A DNA stretch of 8,404 nt from an uncultured Marvinbryantia sp. (GTDB taxonomy: Bacteria > Bacillota > Clostridia > Lachnospirales > Lachnospiraceae): positions 1-8,404 of the forward strand of contig CAKRON010000106.1 of NCBI GenBank assembly GCA_934373455.1, written 5' to 3'. Shown here one piece after another: positions 1 through 6,276 of this stretch. Under the pieces are notes generated by a model that did no database searches, was not told the origin of the DNA, and saw nothing but the letters and a program-made list of their open reading frames with translations. Every line of letters begins with the position of its first letter. The stretch's first letter is position 1. Both the position numbers and the translations under genes were made by a program.

Positions 1-34
1 TCAATGGGAACATATAGGAAGGTGGAACGGATAT

Positions 35-415
35 GTGAAATGGATTCGATATCTGTTACTGCCATTTGCGTTTGTAATAGATATCATATTTTTGATAATC
101 AGAGTACTGATTTATACGGTAATATGGTACTCAATTGGATATATTTGTATTTTAATTAGGCTGATAAAGAAGACTCTAGACAAATTATCAAATTGGATAT
201 CAGATCTTTCAGATAAAAGAATAGATGCTATTTCTTTTCGAATTGCACTTATTATGGCATTGGTTTGTATTGTTGTCATGAATAGATATCAACCTATATT
301 TAAGGAGCAAGAAGCCAGCACAGCAGTTCTTGAATTTGTTGCAAGTGCGATAATTATTCCTGTTATTTTTGAATGGATTAATTCAGCAAAGAATAATCAT
401 CAAGAAGAAGGGTAA
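35..415 (+). CDS. Small multi-pass membrane protein, unknown function
   Basis: I do not recognise this 126-residue protein. It has a very hydrophobic N-terminal stretch (about residues 5-43, long enough for one or two membrane helices), a short basic and polar linker with a Lys-Lys pair and a SDLSDKR segment (about 44-64), a second helix (about 67-83) and a third (about 97-115), then a charged tail. The GTG at 35 is chosen because an AGGAAGGTGG-like ribosome binding site lies at 16-25 and another frame ends with TAG at 15-17, which could be the end of an upstream gene. The frame is nevertheless open to the window edge, so a longer protein starting upstream cannot be excluded. It may be cargo of the integrative element whose Xis and Int genes follow. 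No enzymatic motif is visible. Confidence 0.55.
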   Translation: MKWIRYLLLPFAFVIDIIFLIIRVLIYTVIWYSIGYICILIRLIKKTLDKLSNWISDLSDKRIDAISFRIALIMALVCIVVMNRYQPIFKEQEASTAVLEFVASAIIIPVIFEWINSAKNNHQEEG

Positions 416-467
416 AGTAATATTTAGTTGATATGAAAAGTTAAGAAAATATTTGCTGGATGATTTA

Positions 468-501
468 CGGCAGCCATATACAGAAATGTATGTGGCTGTT
501 G
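468..501 (+). other. Strong hairpin with GAAA tetraloop upstream of xis
   Basis: Bases 468-482 pair with 487-501 over 15 positions, three of them G-U, around a GAAA (GNRA-type) loop at 483-486. No run of T follows on either strand, so it is not a canonical intrinsic terminator. It may insulate the excisionase gene from the upstream gene or act as a structured leader. The structure is seen in the sequence; the role is inferred. Confidence 0.6.
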
Positions 502-585
502 CTATTTATGGGGGAGAAGACTGAGCAACATTTGCATGGAAGGTAACGGATAATTCGTATAAGAATATTAGGGGGATAAATAGAA

Positions 586-768
586 ATGAATGATAAGATA
601 TTGTTATCCATATCGGAAGCAGAGGAACTGTTTGGTATTGGTCAGCACCGTCTGCGGAAAATTTTAAGTGATGATTATGAGTGTAAATATCATCTTATGG
701 TCGGGCGGGTGATCAGAATTAAAAGGAAGCCATTTGAAGAGTATATCAACAGGGTGGAGCAGGTATAA
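586..768 (+). CDS. xis: Tn916-type excisionase (Xis)
   Basis: This 60-residue protein belongs to the excisionase family of Tn916-type elements. These small winged-helix DNA-bending proteins bind near the element ends and direct the integrase toward excision. The diagnostic pattern is visible: SISEAEELFGIGQHRLRKI (about residues 8-26) is the helix-turn-helix with the family's E-A-x-x-x-F-x-I-G spacing, VGRVIRIKRKPFEEYI (about 39-54) is the basic wing and C-terminal helix, and a short tail follows. Tn916 Xis itself is 67 residues, so the length fits an intact gene. A GGGGGAT ribosome binding site at 571-577 precedes ATG 586. It sits 117 bases upstream of the integrase gene, the usual xis-int order. 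With the neighbouring integrase truncated, it could work only with an integrase supplied from elsewhere. Confidence 0.88.
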   Translation: MNDKILLSISEAEELFGIGQHRLRKILSDDYECKYHLMVGRVIRIKRKPFEEYINRVEQV

Positions 769-832
769 TATCGACAAAGTATCTCGGATGTGTTATGATA
801 AATAATGCATTCGGGGTACTTTTTTATTCATA

Positions 833-866
833 ATAATGGAATGCTCGAGAAGCGGCATTCTATTAT
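833..866 (+). other. Hairpin between xis and int, next to int RBS
   Basis: Bases 833-844 pair with 855-866 (12 positions, one G-U) around a 10-base loop, ending five bases before the GGAGG ribosome binding site of the integrase gene (871-875). The inner arm GAATGC (839-844) can also pair with an upstream GCATTC at 807-812, giving a mutually exclusive alternative fold. A T-run (821-825) lies between the two. This could control integrase translation or serve as integrase or excisionase binding repeats. Only the complementarity is directly seen. Confidence 0.45.
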
Positions 867-885
867 ATAAGGAGGATCTCGAATC

Positions 886-1425
886 ATGGCAAATAAAACA
901 GCAAATACCAAACACAAACCAGTAAGACGCGCACTGCGGGCAAATGAATACTATAATCCAAAGACGAAGCGATATGAATACCATTATATAGATGCCTTTG
1001 GAAAGAAAAGAGTAGTGAGCTCTTACATATTGGAAGCTACAGATCAGGTTCCAAAAGGAAAACGGGCAGGACAAAGCCTGCGGGAAAAGGAAGCAGAGGT
1101 AAACGCCAAACTAGTAAATAATCTCGATATTGATGGATCAAAACTAACGTTACTTGAGGTTATCGACCGTTATCTGAACAGTCTTTACAACAGAAAAGAA
1201 CTCGCCCATGCAACGAAAGTAGGATACAATGTTACCATTAACTGCCCGAAGCAGTACCGACTGGGTTATATGGAGATTGGAAAGATCAAACCGGAGCATT
1301 GCGAAGAATGGCTTGCCGATATGAAGAAAAAATATCGGGGATCTTCCATACAAAGCCAGATTAGTTTAATTAAGAGATTTCTTGACTTTTGTTCAAAAGA
1401 TGCTAGTTTGCTAAATAAAATGTAA
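886..1425 (+). pseudogene. int: Truncated Tn916-type tyrosine integrase
   Basis: The first 179 residues match the layout of the Tn916 integrase. The N-terminal arm-type DNA-binding domain (about residues 13-60) carries the RYEYHYIDAFGKKR strand pattern, followed by a YILEATDQVPKGKR segment and SLREKEAEV, all conserved in position with Tn916 Int. The helical core-binding (SAM-like) domain runs from about 67 to 179, including IKPEHCEEWLADM. Full-length family members are about 400 residues. The entire catalytic domain, with its Arg, His-x-x-Arg and Tyr residues, is missing. Only 95 bases separate the stop codon from hisH, so this is loss of DNA rather than a simple frameshift or nonsense mutation. 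The start is ATG 886 with RBS GGAGG at 871-875. If expressed, the fragment could still bind DNA but could not recombine it. Confidence 0.88.
1392..1421 (+). promoter_or_regulatory. Possible promoter for hisHF at the end of the int remnant
   Basis: TTCAAA (1392-1397) and TAAAAT (1416-1421) are separated by 18 bases and match 4 of 6 and 5 of 6 consensus positions of a vegetative -35/-10 pair. They lie in the last codons of the truncated integrase, about 100 bases upstream of hisH. AT-rich sequence gives such matches often by chance, so this is a weak candidate only. Confidence 0.22.
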
Positions 1426-1447
1426 TTAGATGCAATAAAAAGTAATG

Positions 1448-1503
1448 AAACAGGCGTTAAATGATATGAATAATCGTTGATTTTACCGAAAAAATGCCTG
1501 TTT
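1448..1503 (+). promoter_or_regulatory. Leader stem abutting the hisH ribosome binding site
   Basis: AAACAGGCGTT (1448-1458) is complementary to AATGCCTGTTT (1493-1503) over 11 positions with one G-U pair, enclosing 34 bases. The right arm ends one base before the GAGGAG ribosome binding site (1505-1510) of hisH. A leader RNA fold near the start of translation is possible. No T-box motif, terminator T-run or His-codon leader peptide is visible, so a regulatory role is only inferred. Confidence 0.35.
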
Positions 1504-1520
1504 AGAGGAGAAAAATAATT

Positions 1521-2135
1521 ATGATCGCAATTATCGACTATGATGCAGGAAATTTGAAAAGCGTAGAAAAAGCACTGCAGTTTTTGGGAAAAGAAGCAGT
1601 GATTACAAGAGATTCGCAGCAGATCTGGACAGCAGACCATGTAATTCTTCCAGGCGTAGGCGCATTTGGAGATGCGATGGAAAAATTAAAAGAATATCAA
1701 TTAGATTCTCTGATAAAAGAAATTGCAAACAGTGGAAAACCACTTCTTGGAATTTGTCTTGGTTTGCAATTGTTATTTGACGAAAGTGAAGAAAGTCCCG
1801 GTGTGAAGGGTCTTGGAATATTAAAAGGAAAGATTAAGAGGATTCCTGGTCAAGAAGGTCTGAAAGTGCCTCATATTGGTTGGAATTCTTTGAATCTGGA
1901 ACATAATGGACGGTTATTCCAGAATATTCCTGAGAACAGCTATGTTTATTTTGTACATTCCTATTATCTGGAAGCTCAGGATCCGGAGATTGTAAAAGCA
2001 TCTACAGAGTATGGTGTACATATCCATGCTTCAGTAGAGAAAAACAATTTGTTTGCCTGCCAGTTCCACCCGGAAAAGAGCAGTATAGCAGGTTTACAGA
2101 TCTTGAAAAATTTTGCAGAGATAGAGGTGAATTAA
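1521..2135 (+). CDS. hisH: Imidazole glycerol phosphate synthase, glutaminase subunit HisH
   Basis: This 204-residue protein is the class I glutamine amidotransferase subunit that hydrolyses glutamine and channels ammonia to HisF in histidine biosynthesis. The expected landmarks are present: [12 protein letters not shown] at the N-terminus, the [10 protein letters not shown] oxyanion-strand region (44-53), the nucleophile elbow [10 protein letters not shown] with Cys79, VPHIGWN (116-122), VHSYY (145-149), and the FHPEKS segment with His183 and Glu185 completing the triad. Length is normal for the family. ATG 1521 is preceded by GAGGAG at 1505-1510. The stop codon is one base before hisF, indicating translational coupling of the two subunits. 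The gene follows directly after the truncated integrase. No hisA lies between hisH and hisF, although many his operons have one there. Confidence 0.97.
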   Translation: MIAIIDYDAGNLKSVEKALQFLGKEAVITRDSQQIWTADHVILPGVGAFGDAMEKLKEYQLDSLIKEIANSGKPLLGICLGLQLLFDESEESPGVKGLGILKGKIKRIPGQEGLKVPHIGWNSLNLEHNGRLFQNIPENSYVYFVHSYYLEAQDPEIVKASTEYGVHIHASVEKNNLFACQFHPEKSSIAGLQILKNFAEIEVN

Positions 2136-2136
2136 G

Positions 2137-2898
2137 ATGTTTACAAAAAGAATCATTCCATGTCTGGATGTACATAATGGTCGGGTGGTAAAGGGGGTTA
2201 ATTTTGTGAATCTGCAGGATGCAGGCGATCCGGTAGAGATCGCAGCTGCTTACGACAGAGCCGGAGCTGATGAGGTGGTTTTTCTGGATATTACAGCATC
2301 GTCAGATGCACGCAAGACAGTGGTAGATATGGTACGCAGAGTAGCAGAGAACGTATTTATTCCATTTACTGTCGGTGGCGGAATTCGTACAGTCGAAGAT
2401 TTTAAAGTACTTCTCAGGGAAGGTGCGGATAAGATATCTATAAATTCATCTGCAATTAATCGCCCAGAACTGATCAGTGAGGCTGCGGATAAGTTTGGAA
2501 GCCAGTGTGTGGTAGTAGCAATTGATGCAAAGAAAAGAGCCGATGGCAGCGGATGGAACATATATAAAAACGGTGGCAGAGTCGATGTGGGCATGGATGC
2601 TGTAGAATGGGCAGAAAAAGTCTGCCAGTTAGGAGCGGGAGAGATCTTGCTGACCAGTATGGACTGTGATGGTACAAAGGCTGGTTATGACATTGAACTA
2701 ACCAGAGCAATTGCAGAAGCAGTTTCTGTTCCGGTAATCGCATCCGGCGGCGCAGGAACGAAGGAACATTTTTATGAGGCATTAACAAAAGGAAAGGCCG
2801 ATGCGGCTCTGGCGGCATCACTTTTTCATTATAAAGAACTGGAGATCAGAGAAGTAAAAGAGTTTTTGAAGGAAAAAGGACTTTCCGTAAGACTGTAA
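2137..2898 (+). CDS. hisF: Imidazole glycerol phosphate synthase, cyclase subunit HisF
   Basis: This 253-residue (beta-alpha)8 barrel protein uses ammonia from HisH to convert PRFAR into imidazole glycerol phosphate and AICAR, linking histidine and purine synthesis. The N-terminal KRIIPCLDV carries catalytic Asp11, and VVVAIDAKK carries the second catalytic residue Asp130. The phosphate-binding segments TVGGGIRT (78-85) and VIASGGAGT near the C-terminal half, together with the [10 protein letters not shown] segment, are all as expected. Length is standard. The gene begins one base after the hisH stop and is followed ten bases later by ung. No hisI/hisE gene follows, so the remaining histidine genes must be elsewhere or upstream of the mobile element. 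Confidence 0.97.
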   Translation: MFTKRIIPCLDVHNGRVVKGVNFVNLQDAGDPVEIAAAYDRAGADEVVFLDITASSDARKTVVDMVRRVAENVFIPFTVGGGIRTVEDFKVLLREGADKISINSSAINRPELISEAADKFGSQCVVVAIDAKKRADGSGWNIYKNGGRVDVGMDAVEWAEKVCQLGAGEILLTSMDCDGTKAGYDIELTRAIAEAVSVPVIASGGAGTKEHFYEALTKGKADAALAASLFHYKELEIREVKEFLKEKGLSVRL

Positions 2899-2908
2899 GG
2901 AGAAGAAT

Positions 2909-3541
2909 ATGGCTGCAATAGCAAATGACTGGCTGGAACCTCTGAAACCAGAGTTTTCCAAACCATATTACAGAAAATTATATCAGACAGTAAACGAAGA
3001 ATATCGCACACACCAGATTTTTCCACCGGCAGATGATATTTTTAATGCATTTGCACTGACGCCGCTTCATGAAGTGAAGGTGGTGATTCTTGGTCAGGAT
3101 CCGTATCATGGAGAAGGTCAGGCTCACGGGTTGTGTTTCTCAGTGAAACCGGATGTAGATATTCCACCGTCTCTGGTGAATATTTATAAAGAACTGCAGG
3201 ATGACTGCGGGTGTGATATTCCGAACAACGGATATCTTACAAAATGGGCGAAACAGGGAGTACTATTACTTAATACGGTATTAACAGTACGTGCACACCA
3301 GGCTAATTCCCACAGAGGAATCGGCTGGGAAGAATTTACGGATGCTGCAATTCGCATCTTAAATAAACAGGACAGACCAATGGTCTTTATTTTATGGGGG
3401 CGACCTGCGCAGATGAAAAAATCGATGCTCACAAATCCCAAGCATTTGATCCTTGAATCACCGCATCCAAGTCCCTTGTCTGCTAAGTTTTTAAAAGAAC
3501 ATGGGATAAAAGAGATTGACTGGCAGATTGAAAATATATAA
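2909..3541 (+). CDS. ung: Uracil-DNA glycosylase with an apparent 14-residue internal gap
   Basis: This family 1 uracil-DNA glycosylase removes uracil from DNA to start base excision repair. The active-site motif GQDPYHG (62-68) carries the water-activating Asp64. [10 protein letters not shown] (119-128), the FILWGRPAQ strand (160-168) and HPSPLSA (186-192) with catalytic His186 and the DNA-intercalating Leu190 are present. In typical enzymes HPSPLSA is followed by a conserved stretch of the form YRGFFGCxHFSKxN before the C-terminal helix. Here HPSPLSA runs straight into [15 protein letters not shown]. The protein is 210 residues, about 14 short of the usual size. The gap removes the equivalents of human Tyr275 and Arg276, so activity may be impaired. 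ATG 2909 follows a TAAGGAG site overlapping the hisF stop. The next gene starts 13 bases after ung ends. Confidence 0.93.
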   Translation: MAAIANDWLEPLKPEFSKPYYRKLYQTVNEEYRTHQIFPPADDIFNAFALTPLHEVKVVILGQDPYHGEGQAHGLCFSVKPDVDIPPSLVNIYKELQDDCGCDIPNNGYLTKWAKQGVLLLNTVLTVRAHQANSHRGIGWEEFTDAAIRILNKQDRPMVFILWGRPAQMKKSMLTNPKHLILESPHPSPLSAKFLKEHGIKEIDWQIENI

Positions 3542-3554
3542 AGGGGGAGAAAAG

Positions 3555-5198
3555 ATGGGACACAAAATTGCAGATAAAATTCTGTTTGTCCTTGTAATAG
3601 GAATCAGCATTGGATTTACCTGGTTCGTCAGCGGGGGAATCTCCAGCACACTGATTTACAATTTTGTTTTTCTTGGTATTATGATCTTAATTTATCTTTT
3701 TGGTCTGATATCAGGATTTGGCAAGATGAACCGATATGAAAAGGCATTTCAGAAAGCATCTGATGAAATTGATCACACATTTGAAAATATGGATGTTGTA
3801 ACGGGCGAAAAAGAAGGTACACTTCCGGAAGAATTGTTTGAGGAAGAACAACTTGATCGTCGTTATACAGAATTCCGTAAGTTTGTAAAAAAGAGTCAGA
3901 GCGGACTGGCAGATATTGAAGATTATATTAATGAAGATGTGGTTGACAGTCTGATCAGTAAGAAGATGTTGGATATTATACCGGATATTCTTACCAGTCT
4001 CGGAATTTTGGGTACCTTTATCGGACTTGTAGTGGGATTAAAAGATTTTGAGCCGTCGAACTATGAAGCAATGACAAATTCAGTATCTTCCCTGGTAGAT
4101 GGAATTAAAGTTGCATTTCTGACATCTATTTATGGTTTATCTTTATCACTGGTATTTAGTTATGCTGCAAAAGCCGCATATGGATCCCTTATGGATCATT
4201 TTGCTGAGTTTATGGATCGTTTTCACAACACGGTAATTCCTTCGGCAGAAGCAGAAACACGCAATATCATGGTAAATTATCAGGAGGAACAGACGAAAGC
4301 GATTCAGAAAATGTCAGATCAGTTTTCAGAACATCTGGCGAATAGCTTTGAGAAGGTTATTACTCCCTCATTCCGTAAAATGAATCAGTCTATGGACATT
4401 CTGACAGAGACGATGGCGAAGGGACAGGAAGAGATGATGAAAGGATTTTTGAATGATTTCCTGTCTAAAATGCGTGAAAATTTTCAGCTTGAGTTCGATA
4501 ATTTTAATCAGGCACTGGAACATATGACACAGGCGCAGAAAGATATGACAGAGGCTACAAGCGCGCTCTATAAAGCGACAGAGACGGATCTGCATAGCGC
4601 ATTTTCAACAGAACGTGATCAGATGCAGAATCTGGTTCGTGAAATGGGTGCTATGCAGAAAGAATATCTGACTTCTGCACAGCAGACAATTGACAATAAT
4701 CAGAAATACGGTGAGGTGCTGGATCATAACTACAGACAGATTATTACCTATCTTCAGGATGCGGAGCAAAGTTCGGCAAAGTTTTGGGTGGCATGTAATC
4801 AGGCAATGCAGAATTATGTCAGTGCAGCCAGTGTCAGTGTAGAAGGATTTGCGGCAGCCAGTCAGCATAACAGTAATTTGTACGAAGCAAATGAAAAGGT
4901 TGTGCAGAGTTACAACGACAGGATGCAGGAATTTGTTCAGTACCAGAAACTTACTGCGCAGACGATGGAACAGGTGCAGAATCTTTTGTACAATATTGTA
5001 ACATCTCCGGATGAGACCCATAGAACAAATATTCGGAATATGGCAATCAATAACAGCAATCGTGATATGCTCATACAGATTCAGAAGACGTTAGAAGAAC
5101 AGGGAAGCAGACAGGAAGAACTTTTAGAGACCATGGTGCAGTATATGAAAGAAAGTCAGCGCAGCGGAAAAAAGGGAAAAGGAATCTTCTTTAGCTAG
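3555..5198 (+). CDS. MotA/TolQ/ExbB-family motor stator, ZorA-like, with long helical tail
   Basis: This 547-residue protein is predicted to form the ion-channel ring of a membrane rotary motor with the next gene's product. Four membrane helices lie at about residues 8-25, 34-54, 143-162 and 184-206. Helices 3 and 4 carry the family signatures, LTSLGILGTFIGLVVGL and KVAFLTSIYGLSLSLV, the latter with a Thr (190) where channel-lining Thr residues occur in ExbB/MotA proteins. An acidic cytoplasmic region (about 84-100) lies between helices 2 and 3. From about 230 to the end is a roughly 310-residue Gln/Glu/Met-rich helical, probably coiled-coil tail, the arrangement known in ZorA of Zorya anti-phage systems and absent from classic ExbB. 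The ATG at 3555 is chosen over an in-frame TTG inside ung because GGGGGAG (3543-3549) is correctly placed. The Zorya link is by architecture and motif, not a search. Confidence 0.82.
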   Translation: MGHKIADKILFVLVIGISIGFTWFVSGGISSTLIYNFVFLGIMILIYLFGLISGFGKMNRYEKAFQKASDEIDHTFENMDVVTGEKEGTLPEELFEEEQLDRRYTEFRKFVKKSQSGLADIEDYINEDVVDSLISKKMLDIIPDILTSLGILGTFIGLVVGLKDFEPSNYEAMTNSVSSLVDGIKVAFLTSIYGLSLSLVFSYAAKAAYGSLMDHFAEFMDRFHNTVIPSAEAETRNIMVNYQEEQTKAIQKMSDQFSEHLANSFEKVITPSFRKMNQSMDILTETMAKGQEEMMKGFLNDFLSKMRENFQLEFDNFNQALEHMTQAQKDMTEATSALYKATETDLHSAFSTERDQMQNLVREMGAMQKEYLTSAQQTIDNNQKYGEVLDHNYRQIITYLQDAEQSSAKFWVACNQAMQNYVSAASVSVEGFAAASQHNSNLYEANEKVVQSYNDRMQEFVQYQKLTAQTMEQVQNLLYNIVTSPDETHRTNIRNMAINNSNRDMLIQIQKTLEEQGSRQEELLETMVQYMKESQRSGKKGKGIFFS

Positions 5199-5218
5199 GA
5201 CTGTAACAGGAGGAAGAG

Positions 5219-6217
5219 ATGCGTAAAAGAAGAGAAAAAGAAACTACCGGGCATAATGTCTGGCGCTCTTATTCCGATATGATGGCGGGTGTCCTGCTTC
5301 TTTTTGTATTAATTATGTGTGTGACATTATTTCAGTCACAGATTAATTATGAAAAAAGTATAAAAGAACAGCAGGAAAAACTGGTTCTTCAGGAAGAATA
5401 CACCAAGCAGATCATGGATCAACAGGGGATTGTGGAAGATCAGCAGAGTCAGTTGTCTTCTCAGCAGGATCAGCTTGCCAGTCAGGATGAATTGCTGGCA
5501 GCTCAGAAGCAGCAATTAGATACCCTTGCGGCAAAACTGGCCGAACAGCAGAAAAAACTTGATGCTCAGAGCGTAACATTGGCAGATCAGCAGAGTGCTT
5601 TAGATGAAAAGACGACGATGCTGGCCGAACAACAGCAGAGAATCGATAACATTATCGGTGTCAAAGCAGATGTAATCGAAGCACTGAAGCAGGAATTCGC
5701 ATCTAATAATATGACGGTCGAAATTGATGAAAATAACGGAGCACTGGTAATGGATTCCAGTGTACTCTTTGATTATGATGAGACAGAGCTGTCTGATGCC
5801 GGAAAAGAAGTGCTGGGACAGGTGTTGCCGATCTATTGTAATGTGTTATTGAATTCCGACTATTATCCGTATCTGGCAGAAATTATCATCGACGGATATA
5901 CAGATAGTTCCGGCGGATATGAGTATAATCTGGAATTGTCGCAAAAGCGGTCTTTGGCAGTAGCTGAGTATTTGCTGGAGTTATCCGGTAATTTTTTATC
6001 AGAAGATAATCAGGCATTGCTTCGCCAGAACTTGACAGTTAACGGTCATTCCAGCAGTAATTTGATTCTGGATGCAGAAGGAAAAGAAGATGCAGACGCA
6101 TCCCGGCGTGTGGAAGTAAAATTCAGGCTGAAAGATGAGGAGATGATCGAGGAACTGAGAAACATTCTGGATACATCAGATGATACACAGGAAACAGAAG
6201 CGGTACAGGAAGAATAA
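5219..6217 (+). CDS. MotB/ZorB-like protein with OmpA peptidoglycan-binding domain
   Basis: This 332-residue protein is the likely stator partner of the upstream MotA/ExbB-like protein. A basic N-terminus is followed by WRSYSDMMAGVLLLFVLIM (15-33), a single membrane helix with Asp20 at the position of the ion-carrying Asp of MotB and ZorB. Residues about 45-145 form a Gln-rich coiled coil with Leu at 79, 86, 93, 100, 107, 114, 121, 128 and 135 and Ile at 142, an unbroken heptad series. The C-terminal OmpA-type domain (about 165-305) contains DSSVLFDYDETELSDAG, DGYTDSSGG (225-233), NLELSQKRSLAVAEYLL and a final SRRVEVKF, consistent with peptidoglycan binding. An acidic tail (306-332) follows. 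A clear AGGAGG at 5208-5213 precedes ATG 5219. The pair is separated by 20 bases and is surely cotranscribed. The stalk is unusually long compared with MotB. Confidence 0.87.
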   Translation: MRKRREKETTGHNVWRSYSDMMAGVLLLFVLIMCVTLFQSQINYEKSIKEQQEKLVLQEEYTKQIMDQQGIVEDQQSQLSSQQDQLASQDELLAAQKQQLDTLAAKLAEQQKKLDAQSVTLADQQSALDEKTTMLAEQQQRIDNIIGVKADVIEALKQEFASNNMTVEIDENNGALVMDSSVLFDYDETELSDAGKEVLGQVLPIYCNVLLNSDYYPYLAEIIIDGYTDSSGGYEYNLELSQKRSLAVAEYLLELSGNFLSEDNQALLRQNLTVNGHSSSNLILDAEGKEDADASRRVEVKFRLKDEEMIEELRNILDTSDDTQETEAVQEE

Positions 6218-6227
6218 GAGAACAGAC

Positions 6228-6267
6228 AAAAAGATGAGAACTTCGATTTAGAAATTCTCATCTTTTT
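6228..6267. terminator. Bidirectional intrinsic terminator
   Basis: AAAAAGATGAGAA (6228-6240) is perfectly complementary to TTCTCATCTTTTT (6255-6267), with a 14-base loop and a T-rich run on both outgoing sides. It begins ten bases after the stop of the OmpA-domain gene and ends ten bases before the stop codon of the convergent minus-strand gene, so it can terminate transcripts from both directions. Confidence 0.9.
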
Positions 6268-6276
6268 CTTTTGGGT

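Larger units (their letters stand above)
1..1430 (+). mobile_element. Remnant end of a Tn916-type integrative element
   Basis: An excisionase gene followed by an integrase gene on the same strand is the standard recombination module at one end of Tn916-type integrative conjugative elements. Here the integrase is cut short just before a housekeeping histidine operon, so the element end looks deleted and is probably no longer mobile by its own integrase. The left limit is outside the window, and the right limit is set only by where integrase similarity stops (about 1425). No flanking direct repeat or attachment core could be identified. Whether the membrane protein at 35-415 belongs to the element is inferred from position and its AT-rich composition only. 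Confidence 0.6.

Noticed and set aside
4..159. A second plus-strand frame from ATG 4 to TAG 157-159 overlapping the small membrane protein
   Set aside because: It has no hydrophobic or domain pattern. The other frame gives coherent membrane helices and continues to 415. It could only matter as the tail of an upstream gene, which cannot be judged here.
508..546. A 12-codon open frame (MGEKTEQHLHGR) between the hairpin and xis, a possible leader peptide
   Set aside because: It has no ribosome binding site; the hairpin arm ends only six bases before its ATG, and a frame this short is expected by chance.
793..1074. Minus-strand open frames over int, hisF, ung and the motor genes (for example 793-1074, 2250-2594, 4605-5021)
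   Set aside because: They lie wholly or largely opposite strong coding sequence, have no domain-like content and lack convincing start sites, so they are shadows.
1386..1399. CTTTTG-TT-CAAAAG palindrome as an attachment core
   Set aside because: It lies inside integrase coding sequence, is short and AT-rich, and has no second copy in the window.
1426..1520. T-box or histidine leader-peptide attenuator ahead of hisH
   Set aside because: The 95-base gap is too short for a T-box, contains no T-box core sequence, and has no run of His codons or terminator T-tract.
3516..3554. TTG at 3516 as the start of the MotA-like protein
   Set aside because: It overlaps the end of ung and has no ribosome binding site, whereas ATG 3555 has a well-spaced GGGGGAG.
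3555..6217. Flagellar MotA/MotB stators
   Set aside because: The stator has a long helical cytoplasmic tail and ExbB/ZorA-like helix motifs, the partner has a long coiled-coil stalk, and no flagellar genes are nearby.
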